Shown in pieces: positions 24,559-35,500 of a DNA stretch of 64,000 bases (positions are counted from its first letter, which is position 1; each line of letters starts with the position of its first letter). The translations under genes were made by a program, and so were the position numbers. The notes beneath the pieces are model-generated. The model was not told where the DNA came from. It made no database searches and saw only the letters and a list, made by a program, of their open reading frames with translations. Source of the DNA: Jacaranda mimosifolia (lineage: Eukaryota; Streptophyta; Magnoliopsida; Lamiales; Bignoniaceae); the NCBI GenBank assembly GCA_018894105.1, contig CM032122.1, positions 30,473,404 through 30,537,403 of the forward strand. Reading direction: 5' to 3'.

Positions 24559-26598
24559 ATGTACACAATGGATATATCTATTGATCAAAGTGATTTCCCC
24601 AATTCAGATGGCCAGCCCAATAAACGCAGGCGGAAGAAGTCGATGGTTTGGGAACACTTCACAATTGAAACTGTTAATGCTGACTGTATCAGGGCCTCTT
24701 GTAATCAGTGCAAAAAATCATTTGCTTATATATCAGGCTCAAAACTAGCAGGCACCAGTCACCTAAAACGACATATTGCTTTGGGAATCTGCCCCGTCAG
24801 CCGGCACAATCAGGAGAAAGAGCAACCAAGTCCATATACACCATCTCCCAGATCTAATGTTTCTGAAAATGGTACTAACTTACCAAGGAAGCGCTACCGG
24901 GCTGCCAATGGATTGCCAAGCATCAATTTTGATGGGGATAATTGCAGCCATGAACTCATAAAAATGATCATTAAGCATGACTATCCACTCCACATGGTTG
25001 AACACATGGGATTTATTGATTTTGCAAGGGGTCTTCAGCCTCAGTTTAATATCAGTAGTGTCAGCACAGTGCAAGAGCAAATTATGAGCATCTACTTTAG
25101 GAAGAAGCAGGAGCTTTTGGACCTTCTTAGTGGAATTTCAGGACGTGTTAGCCTTACAGTGGACTTGTGGACTTCAAATCAAAGCTTGGCTTATGTACTT
25201 TTAACAGGTCACTTTATTGATCAGGATTGGAAATTGCAAAGGCGAATCCTCAATTTTATCCTAGTACAGTTTCCTGATTCTGATACGGCCTTTAATCATG
25301 CTGTTGCTGCTTGTCTAACTGATTGGAGCTCTGAGGACAAGTTATTTACTGTCACGGTTGATCGTTCTTATGTCAGTGAAAATGCCAGAGAAAACGTTAG
25401 AAATCTACTATCGATCAAGAATTCCCTTATTCTCAATGGTCAGCTGCTAATTAGTAGCTGCTATGCTTGTACTTTGAGAAATCTTGCACAGGATGCTATA
25501 GGGTCCATGAAGGAAACCATTGACAAAGTGCGCCACAGTGTGAAATATGTTAAAACTTCAGAATCTCATGAAGAGAGATTTACCAAATTGAAACAACAGC
25601 TTCAAGTGCCCAGCACAAAGAACTTACTGATTGATGATCTGACAAAATGGAATACCACCTACCAAATGTTGCTGGCTGCTTCTGAACTAAAGGAAGTATT
25701 TTCTTGTTTGGATACTTCTGATCCAGATTACAATTCAACTCCATCAATGGAAGAATGGAGACAGGTGGAAACTCTGTGTGAATACTTGAAAATCTTTTAT
25801 GATGCAGCCGATATACTAACTTCACCTGTGTACCCAACGACTAACTCATTCTTCCATGAAGCATGGAAGATTCATCTTGAGCTAACGCATGCTGCCGCGA
25901 GCCCGGATTTCTTTGTTAGCAGCTTGACCAAACCATTGCAGGAAAAATTCTCCATATATTGGGGCGACTGCAACTTGGTTTTAGCAGTTGCTGTTGTAAT
26001 GGACCCAAGGTTCAAGATGAAACTTGTGGAATTCAGTTTTGCCAGGATATATGGTGATGATGCCGAGACTTGGATCAAGATTGTTGATGAGGGTTTGCAT
26101 GAACTCTATGTCGAGTATGTGGTGCAGTCTCTTCCCCCTCCGACCTTTATAGAAGGAAACGACCCTTTGGTAAAAACAGAGGTACCCCAAGAAGACAGTC
26201 TTCTTCTTTCTAATGGTGATGGTTTTCCAGATTTCGACATATATGTCACGGATATTATGAGCGAACACATGAAGTCAGAATTAGATCAGTATCTAGAGGA
26301 GTCTCTTTTGCCGCGTGTCCAAGATTTTGATGTTTTGGGTTGGTGGAAAGTAAATAGATCGAAGTATCCAACGCTGTCAAAACTGGCTTGTGATGTTTTA
26401 TCTATTCCATTGTCGACCATCTCTGCAGAATCTGTTTTTGATACGAGAGAGAAAAAGATCGATAATTATCGAAGTTCGCTGAGACCATCCACACTCCAGG
26501 CTCTAATCTGTACAAAAGACTGGCTTCAGACACCATCAGGAGTTCCATTTGGAATTCCATCAGAAACCCCTGCTGCAAGTGTTAAAACAGAGTTTTGA
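24559..26598 (+). CDS. Domesticated hAT transposase, DAYSLEEPER/RICESLEEPER-like, BED zinc finger
   Basis: The single coding exon gives 679 residues from the ATG at 24559, or 676 from the ATG at 24568, which has the better start context. The open frame extends back to 24346, but an acceptor (CCACAG) ends at 24557, so the upstream part is probably leader. A basic NKRRRKK stretch (about 21-27) may be a nuclear signal. A BED zinc finger follows (C48, C51, H68, H72). The central RNase-H-like region keeps the first Asp (LTVDLWTS, about D202) and a WNTTYQML motif. The C-terminal hAT dimerisation domain spans about 567-657 (WWKVNRSKYPTLSKLACDVL, then SAESVF). The usual 'C..H.LNL' motif reads CYACTLRNL, with Cys for His. 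No terminal inverted repeats or target duplication flank it, and the length matches DAYSLEEPER, an essential DNA-binding developmental regulator in Arabidopsis. A full-length intact frame argues for selection. Confidence 0.85.
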   Translation: MYTMDISIDQSDFPNSDGQPNKRRRKKSMVWEHFTIETVNADCIRASCNQCKKSFAYISGSKLAGTSHLKRHIALGICPVSRHNQEKEQPSPYTPSPRSNVSENGTNLPRKRYRAANGLPSINFDGDNCSHELIKMIIKHDYPLHMVEHMGFIDFARGLQPQFNISSVSTVQEQIMSIYFRKKQELLDLLSGISGRVSLTVDLWTSNQSLAYVLLTGHFIDQDWKLQRRILNFILVQFPDSDTAFNHAVAACLTDWSSEDKLFTVTVDRSYVSENARENVRNLLSIKNSLILNGQLLISSCYACTLRNLAQDAIGSMKETIDKVRHSVKYVKTSESHEERFTKLKQQLQVPSTKNLLIDDLTKWNTTYQMLLAASELKEVFSCLDTSDPDYNSTPSMEEWRQVETLCEYLKIFYDAADILTSPVYPTTNSFFHEAWKIHLELTHAAASPDFFVSSLTKPLQEKFSIYWGDCNLVLAVAVVMDPRFKMKLVEFSFARIYGDDAETWIKIVDEGLHELYVEYVVQSLPPPTFIEGNDPLVKTEVPQEDSLLLSNGDGFPDFDIYVTDIMSEHMKSELDQYLEESLLPRVQDFDVLGWWKVNRSKYPTLSKLACDVLSIPLSTISAESVFDTREKKIDNYRSSLRPSTLQALICTKDWLQTPSGVPFGIPSETPAASVKTEF

Positions 26599-27689
26599 TA
26601 TTTACCTACAAATTCGTTTTTGTAGATGGCTATATTTTTTGGTTTTTTCTTTTTATAGGAGCAGAAGGGTGGTATTCTTTGTTCATTAAAATATCTAATA
26701 AGATTGCTTTTCCCTTCTTTAGGGGTTTTTGAGTCTGTTATGTATATTGAAAACCTCTTTCTGCAACTTGATGCTTCATGCTTTTTTGCCGGGCGGGGGG
26801 GGGGGTGTGATTTACGCAGTCAAGTTCATATTTATGTCCACTTGAGGGAATGAAGTATAAGAATGCAGAAGTCACTCACATCGCCTGCCCCAGCCAATAG
26901 CTTAAGGGATCAATTTTTTTAATCTTCTATGAGCTACAACAAACTTATTGTTATAAAATTAAAGATTGTATATAAATATAGGTCTATTGAATATTTGCTA
27001 TTTGGGAACTTATATTCATGGATGAAGAAAAATTGTTTCCATATAAAAAATAATAAAGATTAGAGCAAATGTATAATAATGGGTTCTAAACTGTAATTAA
27101 GTGTTAATTATTGATATTATACCCCATTAGGAATGATATTATTTATATACCAAGCCAACATGTTTCCCACATTTGTAGGAGTGCGTGTATATTTTTGTTT
27201 TATAATCATGAAGTATTTGAACAGTTTTGTTAATAACATCAAATCTTTATATATACTTTGCTACTTTCAATTTTTGAAATTTTTTAGCTCTAATTAAAAA
27301 TAGTTGGAGAAACTTTCTAATTATGAATAAGATGAAAAGGTTCCCAACACTCCCTAAAAGAAGATTCTGGAATATGCTCTTTGTCTTTATTAGTTGAGTG
27401 ATCTAATACCTTATTATATTTAGAAATCAATTAACAGTGACCAATAATAATTTATAATGATCAACTAACAAGACATAACAGTCCAGGTACATTGTTCTGA
27501 AATATGATTTTGAGATTTTGAGTTTGTTTTGTTTAAGCAAGGAGAGAGTTGAAAATAATCTGATAGGAACAGTCGTTCTGTGTAGGCAAAATTATATTAC
27601 ACATAATTTTACTAAAATTTAAAATTTTGTCATTAATAGCAACAAAATTGCCATCCATATTTTATAAAAAATCAAATCTCGCATTTCAA

Positions 27690-27992
27690 GGGCCGTTTAG
27701 TTTCATTTTTAAAATTCATTTCCATATTTTCCACTATTTCAAAAATGAAACACATTACTTTTACACATTTTTATTTTCAAAACGCATTCTCAACTTATAT
27801 ATCTTCTCTCTTTATTCCGTTATTTCTATCTCTCTCCACCTACAATATGCTAAAATCAATATAATTATTATTTTTTCAACAATCTATCCAAATATAAACT
27901 TATTTCCATCTTATTTCCACTAATTACTTTTCAATATTTTAAAAATGATAGAAATAAAAATTGAAAATGAAAATAAAACCAAACGGGCCCGT
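27690..27992. mobile_element. Short inverted-repeat MITE
   Basis: The left end GGGCCGTTTAGTTTCATTTT is matched inversely by AAAATAAAACCAAACGGGCC at the right end. The interior is about 260 bp of AT-rich non-coding DNA. Such 'GGGCCCGTTTGGTTT' ends are common on plant MITEs. I see no certain target duplication, so the superfamily is not assigned. Confidence 0.65.
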
Positions 27993-29103
27993 AATTCTAC
28001 CTCTGTCCTCTGCCAATTAAAATAACTTCAATGAATTTTTTTGTTATAAATTCAAATCCTTTCCTATAACTTCTTTTAAAATGATAGTAAAAGGCAACCA
28101 TCCTACAAATAAATTTTCAATTATTGAAGTCTTTGTGGCTACGGCTAGTGCCTCTTTTAATTGCACCTAGATTAATTTTTTTGTCAGAATAGCTCATCTT
28201 CAAATTTAGCACTGTATTATTCAATTTTATTTACTCCTTGGAAATTCTTTCTTACAATTAAGAAGATTAATTATAATGGCAATAATATTTTCCTTGAAAT
28301 TAACGAGATTTAATTTTTCCTTTCTTGGGCAAAAATGGAAAATTTCTTTATTGTAATTAATGGAGTAATTGACTATATTTGCCTACTTCCCCTCTATTAA
28401 AGGAACTTTAAAATATTTTTAAATTGGAATTAGTGTACTAATTAGCCCACCCCTACATAACTACGCAAGTTTGGCAAAGGGAAAACCCAAAAAAAAGAAA
28501 AGAAAAAGGAAAAAGAAAACTGGATTAATTAGCAAATTTTGTTTTGTAGAATACATTTTTAATTGATTGCAAAATATAAATAAACAATTGAAAAATAGTG
28601 TTGCATACTTTATTAAGATAATAATTTCTTTTTTCAAAAAATTATTTAGGAAATAAAATCTTATCATGGATATCCCAGAAAATTAATTTTTTAAAAAATA
28701 CGATCAAGAGTTTCGGTTGTGTATTTTGTTAGTTAATTTGAAGGGTCTGAACAATGTATTTGTATTTTTAATTTTCTAATGATAGAGAAAGATTAAAAGC
28801 TAAAGGTAACATTGAGTAACTTCTGTAATTTCTTGTTATTTTTAATTTTGTAAATAGTTGAAAGTTTTTATTCTCTAAAAATATTTCATAGCCCCAAATA
28901 TCCTCACTCTACAGGTCAATCTGTAATGGTTTCTTTAAACCTATTGAACACACACAATGTGACTTTCTTGGAGCTATTTACCAGCCCAATCAAAATCCAA
29001 CCTATTCACCTAAAAAAGGAATCCAAAATTGAAATCTCCCAAAACCACCGCCCTTGGGATGAAGAAACAAAGAAAGATGCCAACAAAGGGAGGGAAAAAT
29101 GGA

Positions 29104-29135
<32 letters not shown>

Positions 29136-29170
29136 CCCTTATGGAGGAGGAGGACACCCTCACCACATGA

Positions 29171-29400
29171 CACGTGGCACAAACCCAATTGGCAATTAAT
29201 TTCTCAAAATCCCACCAAATTCTTGCTTGTGTCCCAATGCATGGCCAAGACTTCCTCTTCAAAAAAGGACAACCCCATGACTTGTGTGCAGAGAGAGAGA
29301 GAGTTTTTAGTGTGGGTGGGGGAGATGGATAAATAAAGGACACCAAGAAGGAGAGGCCAAGATTTATTTACAAATCCTCACACCAAAAAACCCTATAAAA
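29171..29400 (+). promoter_or_regulatory. G-box/ABRE-like motif and TATA box of the REC-like gene
   Basis: GACACGTGGC, containing the palindromic CACGTG at 29171-29176, lies about 220 bp upstream of CTATAAAA (about 29393-29400). The ATG is 113 nt beyond the TATA box. CACGTGGC is a binding core for bZIP and bHLH factors (abscisic acid or light signalling); actual regulation is inference. Confidence 0.5.
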
Positions 29401-29491
29401 CCCTTATCCTATCTTCTTCCCAAGATTTCCTTTCACCACTATCTCTCTCCAAAAAGAGGAAAAACAAAAGAAAAGAAAGAGAAGAGTTACC

Positions 29492-29513
29492 AAAAAAAAA
29501 AAAAAAAAAAAAA
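29492..29513 (+). other. Poly(A) tract abutting the REC-like start codon
   Basis: A run of 22 adenines (29492-29513) ends in the A of the initiation codon, so the mRNA leader would finish with about 21 A residues immediately before AUG. A-rich leaders can bind poly(A)-binding protein and raise cap-dependent translation in plants; that role here is inference. Confidence 0.85.
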
Positions 29514-32500
29514 TGGCCCCAAGGTCAAATAGGGGCAAGGGAAACAAGGCCAAGATTGAGAAGAAGAGAAAAGAAGAGAAAGGTCACAAAATGAATTCTC
29601 TCATACTCTTTGTGTGTATGTTGATCCTTTTCTCTTATTCTTGATAATCTCTTTACAATTTTCTTGTGCTTTTTGCAGTTGTACCAAGTGTTCTTGACAT
29701 AACTATCACCACCCCTTATGAGACTCAAGTTGTCCTTAAGGTACTACACTTTAACTTCCACTCAAATTAGGATCGAAAAATTTCACGTCGTCCATTTAAG
29801 ATATGTGTAACGAATTTATGAAGTATTGGACGATAATGCAATGATGATGCAAGATAATGCTATGATTGCATCATATATGATTTATTAGTTTATAATATAC
29901 TCATAATACATATTCAATTGTGTGGTATAATGTACGTGAGTTGATTTTTAAGTGATTAATAACCACTTTGAATACTAATCACTTTTTTGATTTGATGGGA
30001 TACAAAAATCAAGGGCATTTCAACTGACAAGATATTTGATGTGAAGAAGTTGCTAGCTGCAAATGTGGAGACATGCCACATTACAAACTATTCTCTTTCT
30101 CATGAGGTAATGTAATTGTAGTATTTTGCAAACACACATACACATGGGTATGGGTGTGTGTGTGTGTTTTGGTTCTTTTCTTCATCAGCTACTCCATTGA
30201 CAAATGAAGTTTTTGCATAATTGGAACTGAATTTTGTGAGCAGGTTAAAGGGCACAAACTGAATGACAAGTTCGAAGTTGTTAGTTTAAAGCCATGTTTG
30301 CTCAGAATGGTTGAAGGTAGGTGCAAGTTTTAGAGCAATAGGTACAATCCCTATGGCTTGTGTGGCCTCACAACATTAATACATATATAAATTAATCTAA
30401 AACACAATAGCTCAATCATGTCATCCACTTAAATATATAATAAATGAATTATAAGTTTTTAGATCACATTTTATTTCTATCCGACGATTAAGTACACATT
30501 TAAGAGGGTAACACATAAAAGTATAAATTATGGTAAATATACACAATATTATAAGTGCACACATCATATTCCATTAGTCAAGGTAAATAATCTATTTTTT
30601 AATAAATTATTTAAATATTTATTTTGATGGTTTCAAGTTTTCTTGGATGATTAAATAATTTGGTACCATCAAATTAGTGGGTGGGTAGGTATACTCCACA
30701 GGGGTGGCTTAGTAATATACCAGCTTGCTTGTGACATTGTCATTTATTTAATTTTTCTGAAATACGAAAGTCCAAAGTGCCAATAGCCAACTCTTCGTTT
30801 ATGGGAAAAAGACAAAATTAAAGGACCTATACTACTTTAAAATTACTCCATTAGTCCTTGATTAATAGCTAATATATATATTTTATTTTGACTAACTAAA
30901 TTTTATTTTGAAACGTAAGAAAATAAGACTTTATTTTTACATAAATAAAATCATCTTTCAAAACTATCTTTTAACATAAAATAATAATGTAACACTTTTA
31001 ATTGTCAATCGTTTTTCTAAATAAGAACTTCTCGTTTGGTTTTATTTCTATTTCTATTTTTAAAAGTTAAAAAAACTTATTATAGTTCTAAAAATGAAAG
31101 TGAAATTGTATTTTAAATGTTTCATTTGACAATAATTATTAGTATAAACATAGAGTCGAAAATTTATATAATTTGTATTTTTTTATCCCTAAAATGATAT
31201 GTTTTCCTGAATAAATATAAATTTTAATTATTTTGAAAATTGAATACTTTATGTCAAAAGCTGAATTGAAATTTGATTAATCTAGTAACAGGAAGATATA
31301 CTAGAATTAAAAAACAAAAAACAAAAACAAAACTAAAAATAAATGGTATTTTAAACAAAACTTTATATAAGTTGATAGTTTTTAATTTTTAAATAATATT
31401 AAAAGTACAAATTTTAAAAATAAACGAAGCATGCTAGTTGTTGGTAGAACACAATAATATATCATTATGGAAGAAGTTGAGATGAATTGGTCAAATGAGA
31501 AGGAAACCCCTACTACATTTTAGCCATCTTTTATTAATGAGTCTTTAAGAATAATCATATAATTAAAGGCGATTCCACGCATAATGAAGGACGAACATAC
31601 CTTCTAAGTTGACACTAGCAATTTTCTATCTCAATAATAGTTTGTTGATTGATGAATGGATGAGATTAAATCTAGAAATTAACAACACAAGTAGTACAAT
31701 CATGATTAAAGTTGAATCACATTTAAATAATGATAAATTTGTATAAGAATACAATTAATGAATGCAATGAAACTTTAGGTGGACAATTTTTATTATCGAG
31801 TGATAAATGAGAAATTAATGAAAAGTTGCGATGTATTCACATTGCAGTCTCGCAGAATAATTTCTATTTTTATTATCGTTGTTCTTTATTTAAAAATCAA
31901 GAATTAACTTTTTTGATATTCGAACCCAAATTGTTTATTTTAATCTAACATGTTGATTATCTTTTATTGTTATATTAGGAGATCATATGTGAAAATACTT
32001 TCCTAAAATTTACCTTGTGTTTAAAGCAATTTAATCAGGGGAATATATAAAAAAAAATATTATTTTACATTTTAACATGTAATTTTATATTTTAATTTTA
32101 CATTTTTATATCTTCTATTTTTTGCTTCATTAATTAGTGGCTGTAAATGGATCAAGTCCAATAATGATCCATATTTAACACGTTTTGAGAATTTTAATTG
32201 AGAGATAATAAATTAAAAGAACACTTTTGGAAAAAACAAAAATTGTTTTAGAAGATTTTTTTTTTCTTTTATATTTTCTTTTTCCTAATTACGAACGTGA
32301 CCTTCTTGGAACTAAAAATCGTTTTCTTCGAAAATATCCTACTGGCACACTTTCAAGAGTACGTAAATAATTAAAATCGTGCCCCACATTTCTGAGCAAA
32401 CCAATTGCCCAGCGTTTTCGCGTTATTAACAATAATGCCACTGCCATTGCAGAGGACTACGCTGATGAGTCACGTGCCGTGTCCCACGTGCGGAGGCTCC

Positions 32501-35500
32501 TCGACATCGTCGCGTGCACCACACGCTTTGCCAAACCTAAGGCCCGCCGCGGCGGCGGAACGGAGTCTCCTTCGAAGAAAAGTAGAGTCCAGCAGAGTGG
32601 AGCCCTGGAACCACCTCCGGATGGAGAAGCACGGCCACCGCCGGCGATGTCTGAGAGCTACGCCATGGTGGCGATTAACCCGATTCCGAAGCTCTCAGAT
32701 TTCTACGAGTTCTTCTCTCTCTCTCATCTCTCTCCCCCCATTCTATGTACGCTTATCTTCTTGTCGTCTTTTTATCCCAGTTTACTGGGTTTTTGTTATT
32801 AAGTTTGTTTTAGTGGACAACTTTTGCGTTCGAAAAATTTGCAGATTTGAAAAGAGTAAAAAGCAAGGATGGAGAAACGCGGCGAAATGGTGATTATTTT
32901 GAAATGCAGGTGCATTGTTTGAAATTCTGTTATTTGTGGAAGTGTCTCGTTATTTTCCTATAATTCTGTATGTGCCATATTCATGAAGATTTCTTTGCTT
33001 TAATCTCTGTGGTGGATTATTTCTTCTTAATTTGTTTATAATTTGCTTCACTTCTTTGCATAAACGCTAGTCAAATTTTCATGTTAAATCATTTGATTTC
33101 TCGCTAAAATATCGGAGATTATAAAACTTTACTACTGAAGTATCAAATGTTTACCATGAGTTTGGAATGTACATTATCTGAAATGATCTTCTACTGGACC
33201 TTGATTTTCAGATTTGAGACTGGAACCTCATTTTTTGTTTTCAATTGGGGGGATGGAGGAGTTTCTCTTGTTAATTCGTGGATTCCTGTGGTATTTGTGC
33301 TGAACTTCCACAACTTATGATCATATGATGTGTTTGCAGATAAAGATATGCAATGGGAAGATACTACAAGTGATGGCATCGGTTAAAGGGTTCTACACTT
33401 CAGGGAAACAATTTTTGCAGAGCCATTCTTTGGTTGATCTCTTGCAACAGCAAAGTCAAGCTTTTGCCAATGTGGGTGTTTTTCGTATGATTCCATCATT
33501 CCAAATTCCAAAATCCAAATATTGATATTTAATGGGGCATATAATGATGCAATGTGGGATTAGAACACTCACATAGCCACAATTTTCTTTTTATTTTTCT
33601 ATTCGTGTACTTTTTCTTCAGAACTAAAGTATTTCCAGTTTGATTTAGTTCTCACTAATGCTAGAAAATATATTCAAATGCACAGAGGCAAAAAGACCCC
33701 CGTGGATAATTTTGCTTTCATTTGTCAGGATTCAGTAAAAATTACTGCATATAATAGCAAAAAGAAAAAAACTCAGCTTTCACAGCTAACCATGATGATC
33801 TAGTATGTTAATATATATATATATATATGTATATTCTGTTAGGCTTTAAGAATTTGAAAAATAAGCCACAGACAAAACTCTGATAAACAATAAAAGATTA
33901 GCTCCAGTTTAGATGGTTTGTTTTGGTTGAGACTCCTATAATTGCTTTCTTGTTTTGAAACCTTGCTTTGGTATGGTCCAACAAATCTGATGTTTTTGTG
34001 CAGGCATATGCATCGTTGATGAAAGCTTTTGTTGAATACAATAAGGTGACATTTATTTAGCTAAAGAAACTTCCTTTCAAATTAAGGTGACATTGGAAGG
34101 AGAAATAATTTGGTATGGTGATCTTTTCAGTTTGGTAACCTTCCATATGGTTTCCGTGCCAATACATGGCTTGTACCTCCATCTGTTATCAATTCTGCAT
34201 CAAACTTCGTGCCCCTGCCGATGGAGGATGAGGACTGGGGAGGAGATGGTGGAGGGCAGGGAAGATGTGGAGACTATGATCATAGATCATGGGCAACAGA
34301 CTTTGCAATATTGGCTAGCCTACCTTGCAGAACTGAAGAAGAGAGAGTGGTTCGAGATAGAAAGGCATTTTTGGTTCATAATCTGTTTCTTGATGTCTCT
34401 GTCTTTAAAGCTGTTTCATCCATAAGGAAAGTGATGGATGCTGCTGCTAAGGGGACATCAAATTGTCCTCCCGGTTCAGTTGTCAATGAGGATCGTGTTG
34501 GAGACCTTTCTATTACAATCAAAAGAGATGATACAGATGCAAGCTCAAAAAGGGAACTGAAAATTATTGGCAGTAAAACCTTTAATGAATCTGCCAAAGA
34601 AGTTTCTCAGAGAAATCTACTTAAAGGAGTAACAGCTGATGAAAATGTAGTTGTACATGTAAGTAACTCTTGCTAAACTTTAACTCCCATTTTTGTTGCA
34701 AACAAGCCTGCGTAAGTTGCCTTGGCTGTACAGAGTAAGGATATATTCCAAGTTTCCTTATCCAATGGTATTTTATGTTCACCAGATTAGTGTTCCTGGA
34801 CGCAATGCCCCTACCTCTATTGAAAACTCAAAATGGCAGGCCCATTTGTTGATTACTTAACCTAAAAGATGTATATGTAGTGTCACCTTAATGCTACTTG
34901 CTCAGTTAAATCTGAGATTTTGAATGTGGATTAGATTATTAATTGCAAGTCTCTCTAATTAAATAATCCAATAATATATGTTTCTTCCTGATGGTTCATT
35001 TTTTTCTGATCAGAAACATAATGAGGCAAAAACACTCCTCATTGGGATGGGATGGTATCCATCAAGTTGTTTCTAATTAGTTTGTTATATGATTTCCATA
35101 ACTTTTTGACTGACCCATCATGAAGTAAGGCAATGCTTTAAGCCAGCCAATTCTTCTTTGGCGATAGCTGAGCACCAAAATTGCACCCTAGAAACGAGAA
35201 ATAATTAATAAATCTAGAATATTGTCTCCACCCTCATTATCTAGAATTATTGGACTGTGATTATTCCCTTTGCTTCATTTAGTGTGACATTGTTACCTGT
35301 ACAGTGACACAGTGCACTACTGGTTGCAGGATACTTCTTCATTGTGTACTGTAGTTGTTAGACATTGTGGCTATACTGCAACTGTCAAGGTTGTTGGCCC
35401 TGTTAAAATGGAAAAGATCCTTATACAAGATATTGAAGTTCAGGAGCAACTAGATGGGGGGGCCAATGCACTTAACATTAACAGGTTTGTTAACCTATCT

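Larger units (their letters stand above)
26599..29512. other. Intergenic DNA before the REC-like gene
   Basis: AT-rich with no supported gene. It contains the 3' untranslated end of the transposase-derived gene, a G-rich homopolymer run at about 26800, a MITE at about 27690-27992 and a 30-odd A run at about 29105-29134. The final 350 bases hold the promoter and leader of the next gene. Confidence 0.5.
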
